Shown: in pieces, positions 42,875 to 53,105 of the stretch | Position numbering within the stretch: position 1 is the stretch's first letter | Layout: each line of letters starts with the position of its first letter | Origin: Flintibacter muris | Lineage (GTDB): Bacteria; Bacillota; Clostridia; Oscillospirales; Oscillospiraceae | Reading direction: 5' to 3' | Assembly (NCBI RefSeq): GCF_943192995.1 | Contig: NZ_CALPCP010000010.1 | Location: 37,592 to 101,591, forward strand | DNA length: 64,000 bases | Notes under the pieces: generated by a model | What the model was told of the DNA's origin: nothing | What the model saw: the letters and a program-made list of their open reading frames with translations, nothing else | Databases searched by the model: none | Translations under genes and position numbers: made by a program

Positions 42875-43019
42875 GTTCCCTTTGGGGAGGATACGCCGGG
42901 ACCCGCTGTCAGTCAAGGCCGAGCGATTGCTGACGCAATCGCTTGCGAGCCGGCCAGTCTGCGGACTGGCCGGGCCTTGACAGCCAACGGTACCCGGCGT
43001 GACGGTTATGAAAGGGAAC
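42875..43019. repeat. Large nested inverted repeat (cruciform) after mobC
   Basis: Outer arms GTTCCCTTT (42875-42883) and AAAGGGAAC (43011-43019) enclose CGCCGGG/CCCGGCG, then CTGTCA...AAGGCC/GGCCTTGACAG. Inside lie two hairpins, GCGATTG-CTGACG-CAATCGC and GGCCAGTC-TGCG-GACTGGCC. The whole could fold as a three-way-junction RNA or DNA structure. No coding sense is seen between 42867 and 43290. Confidence 0.65.
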
Positions 43020-43025
43020 ATTCCC

Positions 43026-43051
43026 CCACAGCCGCCTTGCGGCGGCTGTGG
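43026..43051. terminator. Perfect hairpin after the structured region
   Basis: CCACAGCCGCC-TTGC-GGCGGCTGTGG forms an 11-bp stem, but no T-tract follows. It may insulate the efflux module. Confidence 0.5.
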
Positions 43052-43290
43052 CCATCCTGGAAGAAGTGTTGTTTCTCTCAAAGATTCCTTATTATTCGTC
43101 AGTTTTTTGAATCCAGACGCTTTTATATGCATCAATAGTTAGAATTGAATCCCACCGTGAGATTTTATTTACTCCCGATAGCCCTACATAAATTCCTTCC
43201 ATAATATTTTTAGTAAGATAAAAAATAATAATTATTTCATACTGGTTTCACAATGCGGTGATATATTGTTTTGACAAAGGAGGTGCGCCA

Positions 43291-43956
43291 ATGGCAACAC
43301 TACTAATTGTTGAGGACGATCACAAGACGAACGACGCGATCTGCGAATATCTCAAGCCCACGGGCCACTCGCTCATTCCGGCCTATGATGGCAGCGAGGC
43401 CCTTCAGCTTTTCCGGCAGAATCATATTGACCTTGTAGTGCTGGACATTATGCTGCCCCACGTCAGCGGTCTGTCTGTCCTGCATGAGATACGGCGGAAC
43501 AGCACAACGCCTGTCCTGATGCTCACCGCTATTGAGGACGAATATACCCAGGTCATGAGTTTTGACGAGCAGGCCGATGACTACATGACAAAGCCCTTTT
43601 CTATGGTATTGCTGGGGAGGCGGATCACCGCTCTCTTGCGGCGAAGCGGACAGGCCCCGTTACCCCAAACGATAACCTTTGGCGATGTGACCGTCGATTT
43701 CTCCGGCTACACCGCCAGCGACAGCGCCGGGAAAATCGACATCATGCCCAAGGAAATTGATTTGCTCCGGCTGCTGGTGGAACATAGGGGGCTGGTGCTA
43801 ACCCGCTCGCAGATTTTGGACGAACTGTGGGGCGCTGACTATCCGATCATCGACCGAACTGTGGACACCTACATCAAAAATCTGCGGAAAAAACTGCGGC
43901 TTGACTGCATCGTAACAGTCAAGGGTATCGGCTATAAATATGAGGTGCAGCCATGA
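43291..43956 (+). CDS. OmpR-family response regulator of the efflux module
   Basis: The start is ATG 43291 (MATLLIVEDDHKTNDAICEY) with AAAGGAGG 7 bases upstream, giving 221 residues. An earlier ATG at 43258 has no site. The receiver has the phospho-Asp in LVVLDIMLPHVSG and K in MTKPF. The winged helix (about 125-220) ends IVTVKGIGYKYEV. The stop overlaps the kinase ATG by 4 bases. It likely binds the repeats at 45096-45128. Confidence 0.93.
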   Translation: MATLLIVEDDHKTNDAICEYLKPTGHSLIPAYDGSEALQLFRQNHIDLVVLDIMLPHVSGLSVLHEIRRNSTTPVLMLTAIEDEYTQVMSFDEQADDYMTKPFSMVLLGRRITALLRRSGQAPLPQTITFGDVTVDFSGYTASDSAGKIDIMPKEIDLLRLLVEHRGLVLTRSQILDELWGADYPIIDRTVDTYIKNLRKKLRLDCIVTVKGIGYKYEVQP

Positions 43957-45050
43957 AACGCTTAAAATTGTTTCCGAAGATATTTCTCTATACCATGAGC
44001 ATCATGTTATTTGTCGTTGTTGTCACGCATGGGCTGATCTATCTGCTTGCCCCACAGATGCAGCTTGCATTGAGTACCCAAGATGATGTTCTTGTCAGCA
44101 TCCGGCAGGAGCAGTTTGTGACCGAGGCAGTAGAAAAAGCCCTGCCTATCTCGTTAATCTGTTCCCTGCTGATTTCCGTTGTCTGTTCCCTCCTGTTTTC
44201 CAAAGCGATTGCCGACCCTATCAAGAAGATTTCTGCGTCAACCGAGCAGATGATGAAATTAGACCACGGAGCAAACTGCTTTATTCATACCAAGGATGAA
44301 ATTGGTACACTGGCGCAGAACGTCAATGATCTGTACTCTAATCTGCTGTCTACCATTGAACATTTAGAACGGGAAAAGGACGCTGTGCGGGATATGGAGC
44401 GGGCCAAGGTGGACTTCCTGCGGGCGGCGTCCCATGAACTGAAAACACCTGTGACCGCATTGAACGCCACACTGGAAAACATGATTTTAGGCGTGGGAAA
44501 ATATCAGGACTATGCTACCTATCTCCCGGAGTGCAAAGAAATGGTCGAGCAGCTTTCCGGGATGATACATGAGATTTTGGAAACCTCCAAACTGAATTTG
44601 GCCACTGAACCGCCAAAGCAGATTGATGTGTCTGAACTGCTGGCGGAACTATGTGAACCCTACCAACTGATTGCGGCGGCACATCAAATTACATTCTCTC
44701 TTGACTTGCCGGAGCAGTTTTCCGCTGTGCTGCCTGTTGGCCCGTTCAGTAAAGCGGTGTCTAATATCCTCGCAAATGCTGTCGCTTATACAGAGGCCGG
44801 GAAAAATGTTTCCGTCTATATGGAGGGGCGCAGCCTTGTGGTCGAAAACGAGTGCAAGCCTATCCTTGACGATGAAATCCGCCGTCTGTTTGAACCGTTC
44901 TATCGTCCAGACTTCTCACGGAGCCGTGAAAGCGGGGGCAACGGTCTGGGCCTCTATATCGTGGATACACTTTTGACCTCTATGGACGTTCCCTATTCTT
45001 TTAAGCCGATGAAGTCCCCGCCTGGGATGTGTTTTACCATTCAACTATAA
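43953..45050 (+). CDS. Sensor histidine kinase of the efflux module
   Basis: This 365-residue kinase has two membrane segments (about 10-32 and 55-75) with a short extracellular loop, then a HAMP domain (PIKKISASTEQMMKLDHGAN). The H-box is AASHELKTPVTALNATLEN, and the ATPase motif is GGNGLGLYIV. It pairs with the preceding regulator (ATGA overlap). The short loop fits sensing of cell-envelope stress or membrane-active peptides together with the ABC transporter downstream (inference). Confidence 0.93.
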   Translation: MKRLKLFPKIFLYTMSIMLFVVVVTHGLIYLLAPQMQLALSTQDDVLVSIRQEQFVTEAVEKALPISLICSLLISVVCSLLFSKAIADPIKKISASTEQMMKLDHGANCFIHTKDEIGTLAQNVNDLYSNLLSTIEHLEREKDAVRDMERAKVDFLRAASHELKTPVTALNATLENMILGVGKYQDYATYLPECKEMVEQLSGMIHEILETSKLNLATEPPKQIDVSELLAELCEPYQLIAAAHQITFSLDLPEQFSAVLPVGPFSKAVSNILANAVAYTEAGKNVSVYMEGRSLVVENECKPILDDEIRRLFEPFYRPDFSRSRESGGNGLGLYIVDTLLTSMDVPYSFKPMKSPPGMCFTIQL

Positions 45051-45056
45051 ATGTGG

Positions 45057-45081
45057 AAAACTCCCCGGCTGGGGAGTTTTT
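45057..45081 (+). terminator. Terminator of the RR-HK operon
   Basis: AAAACTCCCC-GGCT-GGGGAGTTTT has a 10-bp stem and ends in T residues 30 bases before the transporter promoter. It separates the two transcription units. Confidence 0.8.
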
Positions 45082-45095
45082 CATTTCTGCTCAAA

Positions 45096-45139
45096 TTCCA
45101 TATACGTTTCATACCCATTCCACATTGGGATGCTATTCT
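45096..45139 (+). promoter_or_regulatory. Response-regulator site and promoter of the efflux transporter
   Basis: Three direct 11-bp repeats, TTCCATATACG, TTTCATACCCA, TTCCACATTGG (45096-45128), end 5 bases before a -10 box TATTCT (45134-45139). The layout equals that of the lantibiotic-immunity promoter at 37707-37749, with a different core. Confidence 0.68.
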
Positions 45140-45185
45140 GCGAGTGCGTTCGGAAGAACAGCATAACGATATGGAGGTATCAACC

Positions 45186-46622
45186 ATGAGCATTTTCAAA
45201 AGGGCGTTTTTATACGTCACGCGAAAACGGGGGAAAACCATTCTCCTGTTCGCCATCCTGCTGATTATGGCAACCTTTGTCCTGACGGGCCTCTCTATCT
45301 GGAAGGCGTCGGAGGCCGCGCAGCTTGACCTGCGGCAGAGTTTGGGCGGCAAATTTGATGTTTTTGTAGATTGGAGCAATAGCCCCTATGTAGTGAAAGA
45401 ACCCGTCAAAGATGAAGTGGATGAGGAAACCGGCAAAACATCAAGCAGCTTCCTCATGTATTCTACCGTACAATTTACCCCGGAGAACATTGCCGCCATC
45501 AAAGGCGTTCCCGGCGTAAAGTATTGCAGCGCAAGGCAGGGCAATCTTTTGCCGTTTGATGGGCTTTCCCTGTTTCCCGGGACAATCTCAACCGACGCAA
45601 AATATCAGGGATATACAAAGGCCCTGGGCGTCTGCAACACGGAAGATGATGAACTTTTCACCACCGGCACACTGACGCTGGCAGAGGGACGGCATATTAC
45701 CACCGACGATACCCATGTGGCAATCATCAGCCAGGACTTGGCGGAAAGAAACGAGTTGAAGATCGGGGATTATCTCACCGCCCACAGTTACAGCGTGGAA
45801 GATCAGGGCTTTACCGGGCTGGAAATCAGGATACAAATTATTGGACTGTTTACCCCTCATGCGGTGGAGCAGTTTGGTGAAACTGTCACCACCTACGATA
45901 AAATCCAGAACCGGGTGTTTGTGGATTTGCAGACCTCAAAGGAATTGGACGGCGGAGAGATCAACTACGGCTTTTCTGCTCTCCACGTTACTATAGACGA
46001 CCCGCAGGACATGGCGCGGGTGGTGGCCGATGTCAAGGCCCTGCCGGGTATTGACTGGAAAGCCTTTACCGTGGAGGTGGACAATGAAACCTACGAGAAC
46101 GCCGCCGCTCCGCTGGCTACGCTGAATGAGTTGGTCGTGACCCTGCTGGTGGTGATTATCGTTGTCAGCGCCATCATTCTGGCCCTGATATTGACCCTTT
46201 GGACAAAGACCCGTATTCACGAGATCGGCGTGTTCCTGTCCGTGGGTATCAGGAAATCGGCCATCATTGGGCAGTATTTGATTGAGGTGCTGCTGATTGC
46301 CGTCCTCGCCTTTGGCCTCTCCTACTTCACCAGCAACGCCATAGCGGGGCAGATTGGCAACCACCTGTTGGAGCAGAGTATACAGACCGAGCCGGAGGAC
46401 GATAACAATGTTGTTTCCGTTGCCGCCTCCGTTGAGATAGGCGCGGATAATCTCGTGCAAAAGCCCTTACCCACTGAAAACGGCATCCAGGTATCGGTTG
46501 GGCTGGATAACCTTGCCCAGCTCTACTTGATCGGATTTGCCATCATCATTGTGGCGGTCAGCGCATCGTCTATCACGGTCATGCGGCTGAAACCCCGTGA
46601 AATCTTGTCGAAAATGAGCTGA
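45186..46622 (+). CDS. FtsX/MacB-type ABC transporter permease
   Basis: The start is ATG 45186 (MSIFKRAFLYVTRKRGKTIL), with GGAGG 8 bases upstream, giving 478 residues. One membrane helix near the N-terminus is followed by a large extracellular domain (about 45-325, MacB periplasmic-core-like). Three helices (about 335-360, 385-410 and 455-475) close the protein with the FtsX motif RKSAIIGQYLIEVLLIAVLA. MacB/BceB-like transporters export or dislodge antimicrobial peptides. The next gene is its ATPase. Confidence 0.9.
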   Translation: MSIFKRAFLYVTRKRGKTILLFAILLIMATFVLTGLSIWKASEAAQLDLRQSLGGKFDVFVDWSNSPYVVKEPVKDEVDEETGKTSSSFLMYSTVQFTPENIAAIKGVPGVKYCSARQGNLLPFDGLSLFPGTISTDAKYQGYTKALGVCNTEDDELFTTGTLTLAEGRHITTDDTHVAIISQDLAERNELKIGDYLTAHSYSVEDQGFTGLEIRIQIIGLFTPHAVEQFGETVTTYDKIQNRVFVDLQTSKELDGGEINYGFSALHVTIDDPQDMARVVADVKALPGIDWKAFTVEVDNETYENAAAPLATLNELVVTLLVVIIVVSAIILALILTLWTKTRIHEIGVFLSVGIRKSAIIGQYLIEVLLIAVLAFGLSYFTSNAIAGQIGNHLLEQSIQTEPEDDNNVVSVAASVEIGADNLVQKPLPTENGIQVSVGLDNLAQLYLIGFAIIIVAVSASSITVMRLKPREILSKMS

Positions 46623-46635
46623 AGGAGGGACTATC

Positions 46636-47271
46636 ATGCCTATACTGGAATTGAAAAATGTTTCTTACGCCTACGAAAAGGGCAAGGCGGTTTTGCAGAA
46701 CGTCAGCGGGTCACTGGAAACCGGGAAAATGTACGCCATCCTCGGCCCGTCCGGGTCGGGCAAGACCACGCTGCTGTCCCTGCTGGGCGGGCTGGATGTG
46801 CCAACACAGGGCGGTGTCCTGTTTGACGGCGAGGATATTGTGGCAAAGGACCTGAAACACCACCGCAGGAACCATATCTCGCTGATTTTCCAGAGCTACA
46901 ACCTGATCGACTACATGACGCCCGTTGAAAATGTACGGCTTACCGCCAAGCTGGACGCCGCCCCCATTCTGGAACGGCTGGGGCTGGAGCAAGACGAGAT
47001 CACCCGGAATGTGCTGAAACTGTCCGGCGGACAGCAGCAGCGGGTGGCGATTGCGCGGGCGCTGGCCTCCGACGCCCCGGTTATTCTGGCAGACGAGCCG
47101 ACCGGGAACCTGGACGCCGACACCGCCGAGGAGATCACGGCGATTTTGAAAGAGAGCGCCCATGCGTTCGGGAAGTGCGTGGTGGTCGTGACGCACTCTG
47201 GCGAGGTGGCAAAACAGGCGGATGTGGTGCTGGAAATCAAGCGGGGACATTTGAAAGAGAGGGAAATGTGA
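46636..47271 (+). CDS. MacB/LolD-type ABC transporter ATPase
   Basis: This 211-residue ATPase has Walker [10 protein letters not shown] (about 36-44), signature [15 protein letters not shown] and Walker [13 protein letters not shown], plus the H-loop [13 protein letters not shown]. The [20 protein letters not shown] run is typical of the MacB/LolD class that works with FtsX-type permeases by mechanotransmission. GGAGGGA precedes ATG. The stop overlaps the lipoprotein start by one base (TGATG). Confidence 0.93.
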   Translation: MPILELKNVSYAYEKGKAVLQNVSGSLETGKMYAILGPSGSGKTTLLSLLGGLDVPTQGGVLFDGEDIVAKDLKHHRRNHISLIFQSYNLIDYMTPVENVRLTAKLDAAPILERLGLEQDEITRNVLKLSGGQQQRVAIARALASDAPVILADEPTGNLDADTAEEITAILKESAHAFGKCVVVVTHSGEVAKQADVVLEIKRGHLKEREM

Positions 47272-47534
47272 TGAAAAAATTTATGATGATTTTGGCCTGT
47301 GTTCTGGTCTGCTTCTCGCTGTTCGCTGGCTGTACCGATCAGAAAGGCAACGACGAGCAGGACACGAATTTGGGGAACTCCGTGGAAATTGATGATACAG
47401 ACATTGCAATCGACACCGAACCGGGATTGGACACTGAGGACAACTCCGACGATATAACTTTACCTGACGGCGTTACCTACAGTTTCCGCGACCCGGACAA
47501 TGAGGACGGCATTGTAGTTACACCGAGGGAGTAA
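47271..47534 (+). CDS. Small acidic lipoprotein of the efflux module
   Basis: This 87-residue protein begins [20 protein letters not shown], followed by C21, a lipobox LFAGC. The mature part is very acidic ([20 protein letters not shown]) and ends in [20 protein letters not shown]. It is translationally coupled to the ATPase gene. It could be an accessory lipoprotein capturing cationic peptides near the transporter, by analogy with immunity lipoproteins (inference only). Confidence 0.75.
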   Translation: MKKFMMILACVLVCFSLFAGCTDQKGNDEQDTNLGNSVEIDDTDIAIDTEPGLDTEDNSDDITLPDGVTYSFRDPDNEDGIVVTPRE

Positions 47535-47545
47535 AAAAATTCCTG

Positions 47546-47589
47546 TTTCACACAGGCTCCACATTGGCTTTATATAGATTCCACATGGC
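47546..47589. promoter_or_regulatory. Second cluster of response-regulator-like 11-bp repeats
   Basis: TTTCACACAGG, CTCCACATTGG, CTTTATATAGA and TTCCACATGGC follow one another in 11-bp steps; CCACATTGG is identical to the core before the transporter. It lies 11 bases after the lipoprotein stop. No clear promoter follows. Confidence 0.5.
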
Positions 47590-47618
47590 GGCGGTACTTT
47601 GGTAAAAAGTGCCGCCGC
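47588..47618 (+). terminator. Hairpin ending the efflux operon
   Basis: GCGGCGGTACTTT pairs with AAAGTGCCGCCGC (13 bp, one wobble, GGTAA loop). From 47619 to 47960 I see no gene and no other clear signal. Confidence 0.6.
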
Positions 47619-47960
47619 TGTGATTTTGGCGGCTCTAGGAGGTAGCCGCTGTGCCAAGGTCATTAGCAAAGCTGGATAAAGCGTCAAAAAAATTCTTTCC
47701 CCTCTGACGGTAAAATCCAGCCTTGAAGATACAACAATTTCTTATATAGCTGAATATTGTATTTTATCCGTCCGTGTGGCCTTTTGCTATGCGGATATTT
47801 TTGTGTCCAATAGGCTCAAAAGCCGCTGGAAATTGCTATTTATATGCTCTAAAAAATTTTTTCATAAAGTGGGCATTTTGCGGGCAGCGGAGAGCGTAGC
47901 CGGTGTCCTATTAGCGGAAAGGGAGAGAACCACCCATCCCCAACGGAAGGGGGTGAGAAA

Positions 47961-48392
47961 ATGGGATCGATCCCCCGCGAATATGAACAGCGGTGCCAGT
48001 TTGACGCTTTCTGTAAATCGGTACTGCGCAACGAAGCCTGGAATCTGAAGCGGAGCATGAAGCGCCAGCGGCGCCGTGTCACCCCGCTGGATACCGTGCC
48101 TCAGAGCGAGTGGGACAAGCTCAGCACCACGGACTGCTACCCCAGCGACAGCTTTGTATTTTCGTCGCACGGGTACAGCATGTGCATTGACAACGAGCTT
48201 GTGGCCGCCGCCTTCGCTGGCCTGTCCGCTACAGAGCAGAGCATCCTGATCCTGCACTGTGCGCTGGACATGACAGACGCTGAGATCGGCGCATACCTGG
48301 AAATGTCCAGAAGCGCCGTCCAGCGGCGCAGGACAAAAGCCTTGACCGGGCTTCGTGCAAAATTGGTGGCGTTAATGCCGAAAGGAGGGTAA
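47961..48392 (+). CDS. Sigma-70-like factor of the outer element
   Basis: This 143-residue protein (MGSIPREYEQRCQFDAFCKS) parallels the sigma-like protein at 33839. It has the same CQFDAFCK/FNAFCKIVL start and a C-terminal region-4 HTH (LSATEQSILILHCALDMTDA and IGAYLEMSRSAVQRRRTKAL). AGGGGGTGAG precedes the ATG. It likely directs transcription of element genes. It is followed after 5 bases by the small HTH gene, the usual pair in Tn916/Tn4451-related elements. Confidence 0.83.
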   Translation: MGSIPREYEQRCQFDAFCKSVLRNEAWNLKRSMKRQRRRVTPLDTVPQSEWDKLSTTDCYPSDSFVFSSHGYSMCIDNELVAAAFAGLSATEQSILILHCALDMTDAEIGAYLEMSRSAVQRRRTKALTGLRAKLVALMPKGG

Positions 48393-48397
48393 ACATC

Positions 48398-48631
48398 ATG
48401 AAGCAGCCCCGTCACAAGGGCAGGGAAATGCTGCCCCTATCGGTAAGCGACGCTGCCCGTTCCGGGGACGCCGAGGCCGTGGAGCGTGTCTTGCGGTACT
48501 ATTCCGGCTACATAAACAAGCTGTGTACCCGGACGCTCTACGATGAAACCGGACGCCCCTATGAATGCCTGGACGAGTACATGAAGCGCTGTCTGGAGAT
48601 TAAACTCACGCAAGCTATCATTATGCACTAA
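48398..48631 (+). CDS. Small HTH protein paired with the sigma-like factor
   Basis: This 77-residue protein (MKQPRHKGREMLPLSVSDAA) contains DAEAVERVLRYYSGYINKLC and CLEIKLTQAI, the same family as the 67-residue gene at 33664. AAAGGAGG lies upstream. It probably modulates element transcription. A long hairpin follows (48638-48688). Confidence 0.8.
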   Translation: MKQPRHKGREMLPLSVSDAARSGDAEAVERVLRYYSGYINKLCTRTLYDETGRPYECLDEYMKRCLEIKLTQAIIMH

Positions 48632-48637
48632 AAAACA

Positions 48638-48688
48638 CCCGCAAGCTGGAGGAACAGCTTACCCTTTCCCTGTTCCTCCGCTTGCGGG
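48638..48688 (+). terminator. Long hairpin between the HTH gene and tnpW
   Basis: CCCGCAAGCTGGAGGAACAG (48638-48657) pairs with CTGTTCCTCCGCTTGCGGG (48670-48688), 19 bp with one bulge. It is a likely terminator or attenuator before the recombinase unit. Confidence 0.6.
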
Positions 48689-48744
48689 CGTCGGTGCGGA
48701 ATGAAATCCCACCGTGGGACACCAATCAGGGAAAGGAGGGCTAT

Positions 48745-48918
48745 ATGGCCAACGAGGAATACGTCTATTACATGGGGAAGATCACGTTTATCGTCACGCC
48801 TGTTTACAAAGAAAATGGCGAAACGATGGGTGAGATTCTCTTAAAGCTCATGCTTACAGATATAGACGCTCCAAAATTTGACGCTCCGAAGGGCCGGCAG
48901 TATAATAATAGAGGATAA
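48745..48918 (+). CDS. TnpW-like transposon protein
   Basis: The start is ATG 48745 (MANEEYVYYMGKITFIVTPV) with GGAGGG 5 bases upstream; 57 residues. The pattern GKITFIVTPVYKENGETMGE followed by ILLKLM resembles small TnpW-type proteins encoded next to the TnpX recombinase in Tn4451-like elements (recollection). It precedes the recombinase gene by 34 bases. Its function is unknown in the family as well. Confidence 0.6.
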   Translation: MANEEYVYYMGKITFIVTPVYKENGETMGEILLKLMLTDIDAPKFDAPKGRQYNNRG

Positions 48919-48952
48919 AACCTCTTGTTTGACGGCTGGAAAGGAGGAAATT

Positions 48953-49368
48953 TTGAAGCAGTCAAGCAAGAACAACGAGTTTAGAACAGCAGCGTTGTAC
49001 TGCCGCCTGAGCCGTGACGATAATCTGGATACCGAATCGAACTCCATCAGCAATCAGAAAAAGATTCTTCAGAAGGCGGCAAAGGAAAAAGGATATACGG
49101 ATACCTTGACTTTTGTAGACGACGGAATCAGTGGCACAACTATGAACCGCCCTGGTTTTAAGAAAATGGTCCAGGCTATTGAAAATGGATATATTTCAGC
49201 GGTGTTTGTAAAAGACTTGTCTCGGCTGGGTCGTAACTACATCGAGGTAGGCCGCCTGACGGAAGAATTTTTCCCGGCCCACGATGTCCGGCTGGTGGCC
49301 GTCTCCGACGGAATAGACAGCGATGAAGGAGAAAATGAGTTTGCACCGTTCAAAAATATCATGAATGA
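48953..49368 (+). pseudogene. Outer large serine recombinase, N-terminal part (split by inner element)
   Basis: TTG 48953 has AAAGGAGG 6 bases upstream. 138 residues of the resolvase domain follow: catalytic Ser20 in YCRLSRDD, DDGISGTTMNRPGFKKM and VKDLSRLGRNYIEVG. The gene is cut after KNIMNE at a GA dinucleotide (49367-49368) and continues at 62714. Joined, the two parts make 546 in-frame residues, normal for TnpX-type enzymes. In the present state 4 foreign residues and a stop follow, so the enzyme is inactive unless the inner element leaves. Confidence 0.92.
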
Positions 49369-49374
49369 GACTTA

Positions 49375-49389
49375 TCCATAAAGAATGAT
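49375..49389. repeat. Left subterminal inverted repeat of the inner element
   Basis: TCCATAAAGAATGAT lies 6 bases inside the left crossover. Its exact reverse complement is at 62685-62699, 12 bases inside the right crossover. These are likely recombinase binding sites. Confidence 0.8.
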
Positions 49390-49455
49390 AGTACACGCAG
49401 GACATAGCATCCCTGTTACCTCCGACAAAATTGGTGAAAAACGGAGGTATTGATT

Positions 49456-49824
49456 ATGAATAATCAGAGTAATGACACTTTAACCTACACAGAAGTTGGC
49501 GATTACTATATCCCGGACCTTGCCATGGATGTCCAGCCTGACAAGGAGATCGGCATCTATGGCCGTATGAGAGAGCGGTACTTGAAAGAGCATCACCCCG
49601 GCAGGTACAGTTATATGCTCCTGTACGGGACACTGTATCCCCATCTGCTGGAAATTGACGAGGCGGCGCAGAGGTATCTTGACACCATGATCCCTCGCAT
49701 GGCCGCTACCGCTGGTGTGACCGAAGAATTGAAAGCCAGCGATCAGATGGTATGGGTGGGCCGGATGAACGCAATCCATGCACAAGTGGAAGAAATAATA
49801 AGGAAAGACTTGATTTACTGCTAA
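49456..49824 (+). CDS. tnpV: TnpV-family transposon protein
   Basis: This 122-residue protein starts at ATG 49456 with GGAGG 8 bases upstream. EVGDYYIPDLAM, GRMRERYLKEHHPGRYSYML and LYGTLYPHLLEIDEAA are typical of TnpV proteins of Tn4451-related elements. The role of TnpV is unknown. It is the first gene inside the left end of the inner element. Confidence 0.85.
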   Translation: MNNQSNDTLTYTEVGDYYIPDLAMDVQPDKEIGIYGRMRERYLKEHHPGRYSYMLLYGTLYPHLLEIDEAAQRYLDTMIPRMAATAGVTEELKASDQMVWVGRMNAIHAQVEEIIRKDLIYC

Positions 49825-49876
49825 TATCACAAAGGGGCGCATGGTTCAGTTTATAGGCTGAGCCATGCACCCCCTT

Positions 49877-50728
49877 TCATTTTTTGCGCTTTTTCCGCGG
49901 CAAGGGCCGTTTCTTACCTCTCCGGCTAATGCTGTTCTCCTTAAACTTTGACTTTTCCAATATCCCAATCAGTACCACAAATTCCTCAGGGGTCAGATCA
50001 TCGTAATCAATACCCCATGCGGCCAGATATACTTTCGCGGCCTGTTCCTCTGGACTTCCCTTTCCTTCAATGACGGACTGAACCTTCTCTTCAAATTCCT
50101 CTATGACAGCGAGTGGGGACAAGGCTGTTTCATCCTTGGTTCTTTTTGGGCGGGCATTGCGTATGTCACGCAGGATGCCGGTCAAATCATCCCTGAGAAC
50201 AGAGCTGACGTACTCATCCGCAGAAATCTTCCCTAATTCAGCAGTTCGGTAAAACAATTCGTTTTCTTCTGGATGGTACTGCTTTTGGACAATGCCCCGC
50301 ATTGTGCCCATAACATCGTTCAGATTGCCGACCTGCATACTGGCGATGTGGTCAACAAAAATCTCCATATCCGTCATCAATCGGGGAAAATCGTTGTGAC
50401 AAATGACCTCAGACAATAATTTCCTGCTGAAATGCCCGCCTTTTAGCACGTTCAAAGCCTCATTGGTCAGGCGTAGCTCCTGTATCTCTGCATCAGCCTC
50501 TTTTTCAAGATTACTCACACCCATGAGGTAATCCGTGGTCACGCCGTAAAACTTCGCCAGTTTTACAATGCTGAACGGACTGATGTCCTTAAATTCGCCA
50601 GTCTCATATGTACCAAGGGCGGACCTTGAAATTTTGGTGGCCTCCGACAATGCCTCCAGGGTAAGGCCGCGCTTCTTCCGCAGATCCTTTAGACGCTCCG
50701 TGATTGTAAGAATTATATCATCCACCAT
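49877..50728 (-). CDS. XRE-family regulator of the inner element
   Basis: The start at ATG 50728 (MVDDIILTITERLKDLRKKR, GGAGG 5 bases upstream) gives 283 residues. A frame extension to 50836 lacks a ribosome site. Residues 7-70 are a Cro/C1 HTH (LTLEALSEATKISRSALGTYETG). The remaining 210 residues are helical and acidic, with no recognised domain, ending in a very basic tail (RRGKKRPLPRKKRKK). It is divergent from the ParB-like operon. Palindromes between them are likely operators, so it may be the master repressor of the element. Confidence 0.82.
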   Translation of the reverse strand: MVDDIILTITERLKDLRKKRGLTLEALSEATKISRSALGTYETGEFKDISPFSIVKLAKFYGVTTDYLMGVSNLEKEADAEIQELRLTNEALNVLKGGHFSRKLLSEVICHNDFPRLMTDMEIFVDHIASMQVGNLNDVMGTMRGIVQKQYHPEENELFYRTAELGKISADEYVSSVLRDDLTGILRDIRNARPKRTKDETALSPLAVIEEFEEKVQSVIEGKGSPEEQAAKVYLAAWGIDYDDLTPEEFVVLIGILEKSKFKENSISRRGKKRPLPRKKRKK

Positions 50729-50808
50729 AATGCCTCCTTCGCCTTTTGCAGACAAATTATAGCACAGAAAAGAGCGATATTCCATCGAATTATGACGCCT
50801 GCGGACGG

Positions 50809-50828
50809 ATTTCCATAAGCGTGGAAAT
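50809..50828. promoter_or_regulatory. Palindrome upstream of the XRE gene
   Basis: ATTTCCA-TAAGCG-TGGAAAT has perfect 7-base arms about 80 bases before the XRE start. It is a plausible autoregulatory operator. Confidence 0.5.
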
Positions 50829-50897
50829 TTGCTCATTTCAGGCCGGATTTCCGACCTCTTGGATATACGGGAAAGGGCGAAAAATTTTAGTATGATA

Positions 50898-50939
50898 GGT
50901 CATGCAGCGATACTCGCACACCTTGACAACTGCATGACC
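50898..50939. promoter_or_regulatory. Long inverted repeat in the divergent control region
   Basis: GGTCATGCAG (50898-50907) and CTGCATGACC (50930-50939) are perfect 10-base arms around 22 bases. The stretch 50729-51080 holds no gene; it contains this repeat, the palindrome at 50809 and a GTTCCC...GGGAAC pair near 50953-50999. Confidence 0.5.
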
Positions 50940-51080
50940 GTCTGAAATGGATATGTTCCCCGGTGAAGTATGCGATGATATGAGCGTACCAAAGGGAACA
51001 AAACGCTGCTGAAAAACAGGGGCAGGAACGGGTTTCAGAGAAGAACGGCGATCACACTAAAAGTTAGGAGAACACACAGC

Positions 51081-51301
51081 ATGAACATACGCAACGAAAT
51101 AAAGGCTCATATCGTGCAGGAAGGCACGACCATGAGCGAGGTAGTACGGACGCTGGCGGTAGTCCATGGATGGAGCGCCAGCGTCCCCAATCTTTCGGAC
51201 AAGCTCAAGCGCGGCACTCTGCGCTACAACGAGGCGATTGAACTGGCCGATGTACTTGGCTACGACATTATCTGGCAGAAACGAGGAAGGAGGCATGGAA
51301 C

Positions 51302-51305
<4 letters not shown>
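51081..51305 (+). CDS. Small DNA-binding-like protein (74 aa) before parB-like gene
   Basis: This 74-residue protein (MNIRNEIKAHIVQEGTTMSE, then NLSDKLKRGTLRYNEAIELA and DVLGYDIIWQKR) has the look of a compact helix-turn-helix of the phage/plasmid regulator type. NLSDKLKRGTLRY would be the recognition region and the last part a wing. AGGAG lies upstream. Its stop overlaps the ParB-like start by 4 bases, so both act together. I do not know an exact family name. Confidence 0.65.
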
Positions 51306-52980
<1,675 letters not shown>

Positions 52981-52989
52981 GGGGATGAT

Positions 52990-53017
52990 TTTACAGGAAT
53001 GTGTACTTTCCTGTAAA
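52990..53017. promoter_or_regulatory. Palindromic site A upstream of the cargo operon
   Basis: TTTACAGGAA (52990-52999) and TTCCTGTAAA (53008-53017) are perfect inverted arms. Read on the minus strand it starts with the same TTTACAGGAAAGTACAC as site B. Confidence 0.6.
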
Positions 53018-53105
53018 TACACCTCCGTTTGACATTGACCATAGTTTACCAGAAAAAGTGCGCAATTTCAATACCTCATAGGCAATTTCTCCCCGTTGAA
53101 ATGAC

